Assembly (NCBI RefSeq): GCF_000699445.3
Contig: NC_067195.1
Location: 69,064,591 to 69,128,590, forward strand
Source of the DNA: Schistosoma haematobium
Lineage: Eukaryota > Platyhelminthes > Trematoda > Strigeidida > Schistosomatidae
Reading direction: 5' to 3'
Length of the DNA stretch: 64,000 nucleotides
The notes beneath the pieces were generated by a model. The model was not told the origin of the DNA. It did not search any database and saw only the letters and a list, made by a program, of their open reading frames with translations. The position numbers and the translations under genes were made by a program. Every line of letters starts with the position of its first letter. Position 1 is the first letter of the stretch. This document shows positions 1 through 12,428 of the stretch, in pieces.

Positions 1-139
1 TATTTAATTTATTCTTTAATTGTGATCAAAACTTAAATTCTAATTACAGTATTGAGCCTTATGCCAGGAGCTACAGAAAATAAATGTTCACTTTTATGTA
101 TTACAATAAGGAACATTCAGGTTAAATATTACTTGCTTA

Positions 140-1040
140 TTTACGCTTGTTACTCCCAATGGAACATAGACCGCCAAACACCATTCTCAAACTCACTCTG
201 TCCTGGACCTGTCTTCCCAGTTCTATACAATTTTTGTTCATTCTTCTCATGTCTGTCTCCATTTCTCAGCTTAATGTGTTCATTTGGTCTTCCTCTCCTC
301 ATTTGGCATTGAGGATTCCATGTGAGGGCTTGAATTGTGACGTAGTTGGGTGCTTTCCTCATTATTTGTCCTATCCACTTCCAGCAATTCTTCCTCATTT
401 CTTCGTCCACTGGGATCTGGTTTGTTCTCTCCCACAGTAGGTTGTTGCTGATAGTGTCCGGTCAACGAATCCGAAGTATTCTGTGTAGACAACTGTTGAT
501 GAACACTTGTATGTTCTGGATGATGGCTTTCGTAGTTGTGCAGGTTTCCACTCCGGTAGACAGTAGAACTGTTTTGACATTTGTATTGAAAATTCTGACC
601 TTGGTGTTGGTTGACAATTGTTTTGAGTTCCAGATGTTCTTCATTTGTAAATATGCTGCTCTTGTTTTGCTGATCCGTACCTTCAAATCAGCATCAGATC
701 CACAGTGTTCATCAATGATGCTGACCAGATATGTAAAGGTTTTACATCTTCCAAATCTTCTCCGTCAATTGTGATTGGGTTGTTGCATGTTGTGTTATAT
801 CGGAGAATCTTGCTTTTTCGTTTGTGTATGTTGAGACCTACTGCTGCTGAGGCTGTTGCCACACTGGTCGTCTTCTCCTGCATTTGTTGTTGCATTTGCG
901 ATAGAAGAGCCAGATCATCTGCGAAGTCTAGATCGTCCAGCTGCATCCTAGCTGTCCATTTATCCCGTGTTTTTCTTCAAATATGGACGTCTTCATGATC
1001 CAGTCGATCACCAGGAGAAGGAGAAAGGATAAGAATAAGC
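140..1040 (-). mobile_element. RTE-like non-LTR retrotransposon 3' end, copy A
   Basis: Read on the minus strand it encodes the end of an RTE-type (SR2-like) reverse transcriptase: LDFADDLALL with the FADD catalytic motif, then AVGLNIHKRKSKILRY, NIWNSKQLSTNTKVRIFN, and the terminal [23 protein letters not shown] block. Several frameshifts and stops. Its 3' end has a short GTAA-type tail. 5' truncated near 1040. Nearly identical to the copies at 2447 and 10795. Confidence 0.82.
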
Positions 1041-1044
1041 AACC

Positions 1045-2446
1045 TAATATTCCGAATGCTACAACAACAGTAAGTGAATTTTCAGATAGCAATATCAATA
1101 GTATTACATCAATTACTATAGGTTCCTGAAATGAACAATTGAAATGATGAGATTAGATATTTTTTCTAATTATCATCAAAATTGTATGTTACTGATATGT
1201 GTACAAAGTTGAGAAATAAAAGTATAGTTAACTACATTTTATAACAATATAGCTTATTCACTTGTTTCAGTATGTTTACAAAGAGAATGAAATCTCTATC
1301 TCTCAATACTTGTGATAATGGTTTTAATTTACTGGTATTACATTTAGCAGTAGTGTAAGCTGGTAGATCAGTTTAAGAATTGAAATTAATTTCAGACTTT
1401 TACTGAAAAATCTAAATTGATATGACAATCCAAAATTGTGTCTCTGAATGTGAAGTTCAAGTATCTCAGTGACAGAATATGCTGTCGAGTGCCCGATTGC
1501 AAGAAAACCAACTCCACATCTTTATCTAATCAAATTAAATATTTTAAAAATCAAAGCTGATCGTCACATCCCTTTACGTTTGCTAATAACTATGCTGAAA
1601 CTTTAGCAAGAACTCAATCAGGAGCAAAGATTTGATATAATGAATTTGTTTATTACTAAGTGACTGTTATATCGATGATAGCGTCCGTTTATAATAAGTT
1701 AATTTAACGATTTCAATGTTTGTCCGTGAATAGGCTGAATATAAAGCAAGTCACATCTGATGTTTTTTATTGTGTAAATCCTTGAGTTAACATGAGGAAT
1801 AACATGGTGAATATTAAAATAAATGATTCTAACAATCGGTACTTTATTATTATCAGTTTACCACATGGTTTACAGTTTCAAATAACTTCAAATAACCAAG
1901 GCTAAACAATCAAAACTCAAGAGTCTGTCAAACGAATAAGCTTTTAGCTAAATACAAAGAAACATAACCTTTTCAAGTGAATCTTTACTCACTTTCATGA
2001 TAGAGATACCGTTAGATTAGATCCCAACAACAGTCTTAGCTCAAAGTATAGTCCAATTAGCATTAGCCTTAGTCTGCCCTTAAGCGGTCATTAAATGCTT
2101 ACCAAATTATTGAAAATGAATTATGTGAGCACTTTTAAGGAAGACAATGATACTTAATGGATCAATTAACAACGAAGATATTTCCTACAACATTGATAAC
2201 ATTCAAACTGAGTAATTAGTAACTCAGACAGGCTTAAATTTTTTGATTTGCTGAACATGTGATTTCACATAGTATCCTATCACTAAATTATTAGTTCAAA
2301 TTTATCATATAGTTTTGGATAAATTCATTTCAAATTAGAAACATTTTGCATGGATTTTAGTGACTGAAAAAGTAATAATTATATCAACATCAAATTCATT
2401 TCTATCCGAATTTCCTGAACATTATATTTAACCTTCAATACAACCT
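1045..2446. other. Non-genic spacer
   Basis: AT-rich sequence between inverted RTE copies A and B. No exon, RNA gene or repeat recognised. Confidence 0.4.
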
Positions 2447-2906
2447 TTCAATACAAATGTCAAAACAGTTCTACTGTCTACCGGAGTGGAAACCTGCACA
2501 ACTACGAAAGCCATCATCCAGAACATACAATTGTTCATCAACAGTTGTCTACACAGAATACTTCGGATTCGTTGACCGGACACTATCAGCAACAACCTAC
2601 TGTGGGAGAGAACAAACCAGATCCCAGTGGACGAAGAAATGAGGAAGAATTGCTGGAAGTGGATAGGACAAATAATGAGGAAAGCACCCAACTACGTCAC
2701 AATTCAAGCCCTCACATGGAATCCTCAATGCCAAATGAGGAGAGGAAGACCAAATGAACACATTAAGCTGAGAAATGGAGACAGACATGAGAAGAATGAA
2801 CAAAAATTGTATAGAACTGGGAAGACAGGTCCAGGACAGAGTGAGTTTGAGAATGGTGTTTGGCGGTCTATGTTCCATTGGGAGTAACAAGCGTAAATAA
2901 GTAAAT
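2447..2906 (+). mobile_element. RTE-like non-LTR 3' end, copy B
   Basis: Carries only the last 460 bp or so of the same element, starting within NTNVKTVLL and ending at the (GTAA)n-like tail near 2906. Almost identical to copy A but in the opposite orientation, about 1.4 kb away. Truncation at 2447 is abrupt, as expected for incomplete reverse transcription. Not functional. Confidence 0.82.
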
Positions 2907-4131
2907 TCGGAATATTTGCTTATACGTGTTAGATATCAGAAATTTTTAAAACTATTAACAATAATAGTGGTAATACTAATGGTCTGTTTTTTTATTTGAA
3001 TTGTATTCTGTTTAATGCACCGCTAAGTTGACATGAATACAAAGAGTAACACTTTAATAGATATTTTGTCAGAACACCACCCTAGCAACTTTCAGCCATC
3101 TAACATTGCACATTGATATAGACGGAAGTTGTAAATCTAAACTTGAACAATAATAAAAATTTGAAAAACAGTCTATCAGAACTGTAACCTGCAATTTAGT
3201 TTTTCATTTGATAATTCACTGAATTATTCTAAATGTAATCAATTACTACCTTTCGATAAAACCAAGTGTTTCATGAGAGTCGATTATATTTTTTTAGAGA
3301 GAGATGTATTTGGCTTAAGAAATGAGAAACTTTAATATTTTCAACTAAATCATTTTTACAAAATGTAATTCACTGTATACTGGAAATATCTCTAAAGAGA
3401 TCGAATACTAATTGAATAAAAAAAGCAATACTGAAACTTTTCCTAGAACTAATTAACATTATAATCCTTTAATCCACATACAGGGATTTATTAGCATTTA
3501 TCCAATAAGAAGGCTTAACGTAGGAATTCTGAAATATTCTTCCAAAAGATAATTGGATGGAATATTTTCGGCTCTTTCTGAGCTTCATAGAGCTTCCTTG
3601 AGATCATCTGTGGGCCGTCCTCACAATTTCATGCAATCATTGATCTACACATACGATCAGAGAAACGAATCGAAGAAGAGAGCGAAGCACAATGAATCGG
3701 AGAAGGCATGTGAACCAACTCTATTTACCAAGCCTTACTTATTATTTATAGTCAGACAAAAATAAGTTATAGACATGTGATGAGCAAGACAAAAAAATAT
3801 ACACATATAAGCTTATATAAAAACAATCAAGGTTAACGAGAAAATAAGTGACAGGGTAAAAATATGGCTTGAAAAGAATGAATCAATTGGTTTGTCTGAA
3901 AGCTAGAATAAGTTATTTAGGTTTGACATGACACTAGACACTACATGCCACAGATTCATTCAACATCCAGTCACTTTTTGACTAGTATTCATTCTAACTC
4001 ATATTTTTTGAGAATGTGAATGATTTCGGCATCCATATAACTTGTTCGGTTTATAATAATTTTAAAAATTCTTAGGGTTATGTACTGTGAGCAACGCTAA
4101 AGTTTATTTATCCGAATATTGAATAATCTCA
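2907..4131. other. Non-genic sequence
   Basis: AT-rich. The 70-codon open frame at 3553-3765 has no recognisable motif and is treated as chance or repeat-derived. Confidence 0.35.
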
Positions 4132-4651
4132 ATAATGCAATGAGAAGACGTAGTTTATCAGAATTATGTGATATATTTGCGCAATACATTTCGAACAATC
4201 TGATCACACATATACTTGTTAAGAACATTTGTATATGATAAATTAAAAGGTCAACTAGACAGGTTAAGGGTAAGTCATAACAAAGGAAAAATATTAAAGT
4301 ACACAAAAACAAATGTGATTACCACTCTGGATAGTAAATCAGTACTACCAGGATAGGTTAAGTGTAAGTACAAATTGTTTTTGAACACATAAAGGGGGTT
4401 TCAATTTTCGTATAGCCAAGGCTTCAACAAACCTTAGTATACGTCCTTGAAGGCTTTTGTACAACACAACAAATGCTGATTTGATATCAACCTTATGACC
4501 CGTCTCAATCAAATGTTTCGCAATGGATGATGATGTCTGTCTATCCTGTGATCTTATTTCACCATTGGAATTCATCTGATTCTGCAGCCATTTTGGTATA
4601 TGTTCACCCACCCTTAATTGCAAATCACACTACGTCTTCTCATTGCATTAT
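4132..4651 (-). mobile_element. Penelope-like element remnant bounded by 23-bp inverted repeats
   Basis: A perfect 23-bp inverted repeat (4132-4154 and 4629-4651) encloses the end of a GIY-YIG endonuclease region on the minus strand (4345-4623): VGEHIPKWLQNQMNS, SSIAKHLIETGHKVD, then LRFVEALAIRKLKPPLC. This matches the C-terminal segment seen in trematode Penelope-like elements. The YIG catalytic end is missing, so it is a fragment. Confidence 0.65.
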
Positions 4652-5010
4652 CGAAATTTATCAAAGGGACTAATTGTATTGAATAATCATTTACAGATTA
4701 GATATAGCTTTCTATGATGTAACTATCTTTAATCCAACAATTGATTAACCGTTGGAAGAATAATGAAGTATGTAAAGGATAAATGGCAGAATATGTGCAA
4801 ATAATGTATTGAATATTTACTTTTCATAATCTACAAATGCATTGCGTAATGTAACCTTACCTGAGTTTTCATTCACCACACTACTAACACATCGTAAAAG
4901 TAACTGTTAATCTACAGATTAAAATAAATAAAAATTAATTGAAGATTTTACACTTATTTTCTTTTTTAATTTAAATAGAAATAATAATATTTCATTATTC
5001 AAATTTAAAG

Positions 5011-5305
5011 TGAACAGTGGCTAACAATGGGATCCAGGACACGCGTTTCGTCCTATTTGGGACTCGTCAGCTGGATATACCTTCATCTTAGTGTTGATGT
5101 TCACTCTGGAACTCGAATCCAGTACCGTTCGCCATCACATTATCCACTTAGCTACTGAGCTTTGTTAGCCACTTGCTTGTGAAATTAAGGGAATATCGAG
5201 GCAATATACACAGTATACACATATGCCAATAAGAGACTGATCAATTGCAGTTCTAAACATCAATGGAAAGATTCAAGTAAACAATACCAAGTGAATATTA
5301 TTTAA
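5011..5305 (-). mobile_element. SINE alpha copy with pol III boxes and hammerhead
   Basis: tRNA-derived SINE of the schistosome Sm-alpha type. On the minus strand: A-box-like GTAGCTAAGTGG, B-box-like GGATTCGAGTTCC, then a hammerhead ribozyme at the 3' side. The other end (towards 5305) carries TTGATCAGTCTCTTATTGG, also found in the copies near 15270 and 41810. Confidence 0.8.
5031..5079 (-). ncRNA. Hammerhead ribozyme, apparently intact (alpha type)
   Basis: Minus-strand reading: stem I AUCCAG/CUGGAU (6 bp); core CUGACGA (position 7 is free in hammerheads); stem II GUCC..GGAC; GAAA; two-pair stem III (AC/GU) with a GCGU loop; cleavage triplet GUC. Predicted cleavage lies between + strand positions 5038 and 5037. 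All invariant residues are present. Confidence 0.85.
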
Positions 5306-8074
5306 ATTTAATTATTATTAATCCAACTGTAAAGATTTTTTTTAAAGATGAGCCATCATTCAAAAACGGTTTCCAATTTTTTTTCTACTTTGATTATATA
5401 GATCGAATCTCATTCAACATTTCTGACTTAAGACTTAGTTATTTGATGTATATCGTTAATTTTGACAATGTTACTAATCATACTTTAGAAAAACAACTTG
5501 ATATTGTCAGAAAATTTTAAAAGAAACTTCCTACGTTTTTGTACACTTGTTAGTTAATGTGAATTGGCATAGGTTATTTATTTAGACTTCTGAATGAAAG
5601 GCTAAGTGATGTGACAATAAAAAACAACATTTTCATTAGGATAATACTTATTTTCTCTTAGTTATATTTACAGGTAGGCATACATGAATTCTAACTTATT
5701 ACCATTATCTGATATTATAATCAGATATATTTAGTCTAGTTGATAAATCACTTATCGCTTTCTGTATCATATTCATAATAATTCTAACTCATTTGAGAAT
5801 TCATTGAGCTGAGATAATATCCAACTCATTATGAAGTATATCTGATGAAAAAAAGCAACAACAACAAAACTTCTTTCATGTAAGTATGTCTAATGCTAAT
5901 AATTTCCAACTGTATCAAGGTTTTATCTCCACTCTATACAAAAAAAGAAATAAAAACGATCCAATACATGAGAAAATACATATGAGGTTAAATTCATTTA
6001 GGTTGAGTATTTTGATCGTATACAAATAGTGTTTTATAAATTAAATAGTTGTAAATTTGTCATTAAAAACTTTTTTTTTGAAAAATACAACGTTCTTGAT
6101 AGTTTCCATATGGAAATGAGTGAGGAAAAATGCATGTAATGGTTCATTGAATCGACCTTCAGTCATATTATTTATTTCTTTTTTGTGGTTGTTAGTAATG
6201 CAATTGCATTAGCTTAGGCATTATTTAAATACTTAACAAACTGGGTAGAAGACAAATGATCTAACTGTCATATCCTTTAATTGATTACGATATACAACTA
6301 ATGGCACTGGATTGCGTAGAGCCCCACAGTCTCAAAATCAGAAGACGGAAGAATCAAGGGAAGTGATTATTGGGTAAGAATCAAGAATGTGCAGAAAAAC
6401 ATGGGTATTTATAGTTATTAGTAATGGTTGTAGTATCATTTTGATTCAGCCAATCTTCAAAAAGGCAAGTTATGCTATTGTTCACATTAACATTCTAGAA
6501 GTCTCTTCCGGGGTTCTGATTGGTCAAAATCTCTTCAGGTCCTTTAGATCCTCTGTAGGCTTAGTTATGCTTTTCGAAGTCCACCCAACACCAATCTGCA
6601 AGTAACACCTGTCCAACGAAAACATAGGTTATTTTTTAAGAATAATGACAGTGATATTTTTCAAACAAAGTGACATGACTCACCTTTAGGAATTATAATG
6701 AATAAAAGTAAGAGAGTCTTCTAAAAATCCTGTGAAAATTTATTAAATTATTTTATCCTATAGAAATAAAATACTTGAGGAACTTAAACAATGCGAAAAA
6801 AATTTTTATAGCGACTGTTGTGATCTTGTACAACCTACATGAACTAACACACATCATCATTTGGTGTACTTATGTTAATAATAATCCGATTATATTTTTT
6901 TATCTCCGTGGTGACGATATAAAAAAAGTTCAAGTATGTCCGGTTGTGAAGCAGTTACTCACTGAAAACGATGAAAAATGATAGCTCAGTATCGTAAATT
7001 GATTGAATTTAGATAAATATCACTAAGTTTCAACTTAATAATATGGAGATTAAGCGCTTGAGTGTGAGATGGAAAGTTTTCAGTTCAACCACTTGAGGAG
7101 TCATGGATGAACACTACAGATGAGTTTCATACAGACACAAACCAGTTCTTCATTATCTCTTAGATTTCAATAGATTTCTAACTAATGTTAGTCTGTGATA
7201 TCAATAATGAAAGTTGAAAATTTGAACCAAAAATTAAATTTTCAATGGAAGTTTTGGATAAATGATATTTTCCCATCTTGAAATTTACTTATTGTCAGTA
7301 ATTGTCATTATCGACGTGTTATAAATATACTAAATATCAGTCAAATAAAATTTGTATATGAGAACACAATATAAAGGAAAATCATTGATTTTCGGCTATA
7401 ATGCTTATTATGTTTTGATCATGTTCATTAGATTAACTTATGAAATAGTTTCGTAATCTAAACATCACCAAACTCCTATGTAACATGTCATTATTCCTTA
7501 TGGGTTAATAGTGTAGTCAAATGCATATAAGAAGACATGACCAGCATTTAGTGGTGACAGTTTGTCGTTGTTCAATTATTTAATAAGTCATATTCTCTGT
7601 TTCATAAAATAATGAAAATGAAAAACATATAGTGTATTTGTATAAATAATAATAAACCATAACCATAAATTGTATTACAGTGAGGAATTTTTAGCATCAG
7701 ATGCACAATATTGTAATAACTTTATCCCTAACCTACATAAAAACTGCAATTATTCAGAAATTGTATCCTGGGAATACATTTTCAACAGTCAATATTTTCA
7801 ACTGGTCTTAAATGACATAATTTTACTAACAGTTCATATGCCTTATGTTATATCCACTTCGCCGATTACTTATACTTGAAAACGAGGAACTATCACAATT
7901 CTCACGATACGAAGTAGATGATAATTGACAGAATTAATAATTTTCAATATATGATTAGTTATTACTTAGTTGCTACTTATTTGTCTAAAATAATGCATTT
8001 AGACGCAATTAAAACCTAAAACAGAACTGTAGGAAGTATTATTATATGAGACTAGTATTGTGCTGTATGCTGCT
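5306..8074. other. Non-genic AT-rich sequence
   Basis: No supported gene. 6310-6610 is somewhat GC-richer and may be an old repeat. 7040-7120 has a decayed match to the beta SINE (TTAAGCGCTTGAGTG..GAGATGG). Short open frames here lack motifs. Confidence 0.35.
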
Positions 8075-8300
8075 TATGCTGACAAATATAAGTAGTATGT
8101 AGCATCAATCCGAAGTGAAATGCTTGACAGCAGAAGACTGAAATAAGGAGAAAAGGAAGGAGAATGGGTAGGAATTGGAATAACAACTGAATTGAGAGAA
8201 CTAAGAAATATGTGCAGGACAGATGAAGGAAAACTTACAAATAATGTATTTAATGTATAATTTTAATATTTTACCAAGCCACAGTAATTTTACATTAAAA
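8075..8300 (+). repeat. Dispersed repeat, family epsilon copy 1
   Basis: Diverged partner of 58375-58590: both contain ATATAAGTAGTATGTA followed by CATCAATC and AAGTGAAATG, then similar purine-rich sequence and a shared ATTTTAC segment. Element type unknown. Confidence 0.5.
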
Positions 8301-8857
8301 AATACATTGGTTTTCTCCATCAAGACTTTATTGACTGTGGTGTTACTATTCATAGTCACATACCGTTTATGGCCGGTAACTATGTACATCCCTTGCCAAA
8401 CATCCTCAGCCTACATCAGTTTCCTTAAATTAGATATTAAACATAGTTTTTAAACGGTGAATAGTTTGCAGTCTGTTGATTTAGAGCATTTACTTACTTC
8501 TACCTAACGAAGACAACTTGATTAAAGCCGCTAACACGATAAAATATGATACTCTGAAATCCGATCCGGTAATCACTGAAAAAAATATACTAGAATCCCT
8601 TAGACTGATTTATACACTATGAATAAAAATAGATATCATTGGTACATTGAAAGAAAGAAACATAATTACTGGACATAATTTTTCAAGAACCCCTATCTAC
8701 TCGATTGTTTACAATCATCTATTAGCTATTTTAACAATTCTTAAAATAAAATAGGTAGTTCGTCGTGTTCCCTGTTGCATTAAATTATTGATTCCAATTG
8801 TTAATGTTTTGAAAATAATTATTAATGAATATAAAATAATTTTAATAGTTAAGATCA

Positions 8858-9245
8858 TGAGCTAGAACACCATGGAAAGCCTGAAAGCACTGGATGGTCG
8901 TTTCGTCCTAGTATGGGACTCCTCATCAGTGCGCATCCACGATCCACCCCTCTCTAGACCACTGAGCTGGTCGGCGTCTAACGGTGTTAACGTCTAACTT
9001 CAAACAATCCAGGAAATTGAGTGATACATCCACCATTGTCTTCAGTGCGTTACTATCTCGCAACAAACCCAGTTGAGCTCCACTGGTCACAGCTTCTCAC
9101 TAGAACTCCAAGAAATACCTCTTGATGCCAGTCACTAGTCAATAATATCAGAAGGGGATTGAAGCTAGCTTTAACTAACTCATGATCTTAACTATTAAAA
9201 TTACTATAATATCCACAAAACCCCTTCTGAATATCAAATAATCCA
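8858..9245 (-). mobile_element. SINE beta copy, decayed hammerhead
   Basis: Minus-strand copy of a second tRNA-derived SINE. Contains GAGGAGTCCCATACTAGGAC then GAAAC, but the first core base is A instead of C when stem I is kept in register, so cleavage is not expected. The 5' part (TGTTGCGAGATAGTAACGCA, GAAGACAATGGTG) matches the copies at 17110 and 44280. Confidence 0.7.
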
Positions 9246-10005
9246 TTACTTGTTTCGGTTGTCTGGATTTTCAATACTTTTTTTCGATTTATTTCTATTG
9301 TATATGTTTCACTGAGTTTGATGTCATTCTCATTATGGAATCTCATTTTACCTAGAAAGAAATTCAACTTTTAATTGATTATTTTCTCTACTTACTTATT
9401 ACTTTGTAAAAAGTTTTCTTTGGAGTTAGTTTCAATGTTTTATTCTACTCATATTGGTTAACTTATTTGTATATGAATGAATGAGATGGTGGAGAAGATT
9501 TGTAGTTTAAGTGGATGATTTTGATGGAGTTTTGCTCTTTGATCTGAATGGTTTTGGTCGTATATGGTGGTATATGGAAGAAATATTTTTTTTCGCTCAA
9601 TATAACTTTCATGTTAAATTATTCTCTCTTTTATTTAAACGTTTATTTATTTATTCAGCTGATCTTTTGTTCAATAAATTTTTCATAAATTGAGATATGA
9701 TTAATAAAAAAAAATGATGCGTATAGTAAGAATAATATTACTTGGAGCTGGTCGATATTAATTGCTAGGGTGTGTCATATCTTCTCACTGTGCAAAGTAT
9801 AAATGGTGTGTATCACTGTGATGATAGACGTAAATTGACTAATTAGTTAGCATATTTCTTATATGTTTAAGTTAATTCCCTCACTTATTCAATAGTGTCA
9901 CTTGAATTTCTTATTTAAGTCAACTAGTTAGTTGCCAAAAACAGCTAAGTTTCAGTATAAATTTGTGAAGATTATTGAATTTCAATGAAATCACGAGCTA
10001 ATCTA
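9246..10005. other. Non-genic AT-rich sequence
   Basis: No feature recognised; the 60-codon open frame at 9511 is low complexity. Confidence 0.35.
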
Positions 10006-10345
10006 GTTTAGACAACCACTGAAAACCTGGAAGTACTGAATGGTATTTTCGTCCCTGTATGATACACCTCAGCAGTGTGAGTCTATGATCCCTCAAATAG
10101 AAATCGAATCCAGGAACTTCGATCGCGCCCCGATAGAGATATTGTGAATTGACTGCAGTTAGACTTATATACCATTGAGCTCCGACTTAATGGTTTAGAA
10201 GTTAGGCGTTCGAGCACGAGGCTGAAGACCCTGGGTTTGACCCCTATTTCGCGGGGATCATAAATGACCAATGCTGAGGAGTCCCATACTAGTATGAAAC
10301 AATCGTCCGGTACATCCAGGTTTTCAATGGTTTTGTAACTTAAAT
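10006..10345. mobile_element. Inverted pair of decayed SINE beta copies
   Basis: 10006-10195 reads as beta on the minus strand and 10178-10345 as beta on the plus strand. The plus half retains CTGAGGAGTCCCATACTAG but has a broken stem II (GTAT in place of GGAC) and a poor stem I. The minus half is more degraded. Ribozyme ends face outward. Confidence 0.6.
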
Positions 10346-10794
10346 CAATTCTTGATCTCAATGAAAATTTGATTTTCGATTCCGGAACGTCGGAGCAAAT
10401 TTATAGATACTATGATGTGGAAAGTTATTGACTCATATCGATTCTCACAGAAATATCAAATAACCTATTTAATGATTTTCATTTTCTGATTTTAATACAT
10501 TGCACTATTTTTTTCAGGACATTTGTTTTAGTAACTACTTAAAGGTGACCTTATAAAAATGTGGATTCTGGCCTGTAAGAATCTTCTATTTACCTCATAA
10601 AAGGAATATCTTTAACATGGAGTAATATTACATTTTACACATAAAATGAATGACAATTTGACATTTCAGATAAATAATAATGGTATTTTAGAATAGTTCT
10701 CTGTGGTTCGAGCATACAAAGCTGATAAAAACCATTTATTGACTTGGTTTAAAATATTATTTCTCGTTTTTAATAGTAACTATTGAGAAAATAT

Positions 10795-11555
10795 CAAATG
10801 CAGAAGAAGACGACCAGTGTGGCAACAGCCTCAGCAGCAGTAGGTCTCAACATACACAAACGAAAAAGCAAGATTCTCCGATATAACACAACATGCAACA
10901 ACCCAATCACAATTGACGGAGAAGATTTGGAAGATGTAAAACCTTTACATATCTGGTCAGCATCATTGATGAACACTGTGGATCTGATGCTGATTTGAAG
11001 GTACGGATCAGCAAAACAAGAGCAGCATATTTACAAATGAAGAACATCTGGAACTCAAAACAATTGTCAACCAACACCAAGGTCAGAATTTTCAATACAA
11101 ATGTCAAAACAGTTCTACTGTCTACCGGAGTGGAAACCTGCACAACTACGAAAGCCATCATCCAGAACATACAATTGTTCATCAACAGTTGTCTACACAG
11201 AATATTTCGGATTCGTTGACCGGACACTATCAGCAACAACCTACTGTGGGAGAGAACAAACCAGATCCCAGTGGACGAAGAAATGAGGAAGAATTGCTGG
11301 AAGTGGATAGGACAAATAATGAGGAAAGCACCCAACTACGTCACAATTCAAGCCCTCACATGGAATCCTCAATGCCAAATGAGGAGAGGAAGACCAAATG
11401 AACACATTAAGCTGAGAAATGGAGACAGACATGAGAAGAATGAACAAAAATTGTATAGAACTGGGAAGACAGGTCCAGGACAGAGTGAGTTTGAGAATGG
11501 TGTTTGGCGGTCTATGCTCCACTGGGAGTAACAGGTGTAAGTAAGTAATTGACAA
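10795..11555 (+). mobile_element. RTE-like non-LTR 3' end, copy C
   Basis: Begins at QKKTTSVATASAAVGLNI, just downstream of the catalytic FADD, and runs to the GTAAGTAAGTAA tail near 11547. The same frameshift after GEDLEDVKP as in copy A shows that both derive from a source already broken there. It differs from copies A and B by a few substitutions. Confidence 0.82.
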
Positions 11556-12029
11556 AATATATTTGCTTGTCTTTATTATAAAAATTAATTAACGTCATGA
11601 ATTCACATATGGTTACAGTCCCGAACGTAACTTTAAAATTCAATGCTATCATTGATTTAAAGTACATAAAGTTTTTCTGTTCCCTGAGAGATAAACGTTT
11701 TGTATAAATTCTTAGTATTACTCCTATGTTTTTGATGAATAATGACTGAATCATTGCAGATTATAAAAGCTTTCTAATTTATGTTGCAAATGAACATGTA
11801 TACCCACTATACTAGTTTTTGACTAATATAATCGAAAATAAGAAACCTTCACAGGCATCAGACCACTATGCAAACGCTAATAACATATGACATTTCTATC
11901 GTTCCTACTGTTACTTAAGTTAAAATGTTTAGGTCCTTACATCATGTTATAACAACATCCAATATAAAGATCACATATAATCTGAAAACAAATGTAAGAA
12001 TTTGGACTATCACAATTCTACTTTTATTA
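11556..12029. other. Non-genic AT-rich sequence
   Basis: Between an RTE tail and a gamma repeat; nothing recognised. Confidence 0.3.
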
Positions 12030-12428
12030 ATTTTTTGAACACATAAACACTCATACAAGTGGGCATCAAATACATATGCACTACGCAATAACAATGAGGC
12101 CAGTAGTAGTTATCATTGGTTTATGTGAGGACTGTGATACTGCCCGGGTGCTCAGACTGAAGCAGGTGGTTTTCTTAGAGGGCTACACCCGGAGCCTTTG
12201 ACCTGAAGGTCTAATCCACAAGACAGTGGAGCAACATTATGGTAGCCGGTGACCAAAAATATGTTCATACGTCTTTTGTTCCCTCAGGATGCTGGAGCTC
12301 ATATGCACCATTGGTTTGGAACCAGGGTTTTCCGACTCCCCTAGGTGGATCCTCCATATTCACCAACCCTGCTAAAGTGCCGGACATTCGCTCTTCGTTC
12401 TCTCAGTTTCGTAAACAACAATTTCACT
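12030..12428 (-). repeat. Dispersed repeat family gamma, copy 1
   Basis: Shares long blocks with 43178-43658, 53067-53505 and 61012-61483 (ACTGCCCGGGTGC, GAAGCAGGTGG, CACCATTGGTTTGGAA). Read on this strand it ends GTGTTCAAAAAA, as a retroposon tail would. More diverged than the other copies. Confidence 0.65.

Noticed and set aside
3553..3765. 70-codon open frame
   Set aside because: No family recognised; sequence may derive from an old repeat.
4859..4930. Possible minus-strand short exon with acceptor and donor (near 4870-4915)
   Set aside because: About 46 nt, not a multiple of three, with no partner exon or recognisable peptide.
6620..6700. Consensus donor GTGAGT on the minus strand near 6685
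   Set aside because: All three frames of the would-be exon contain stops.
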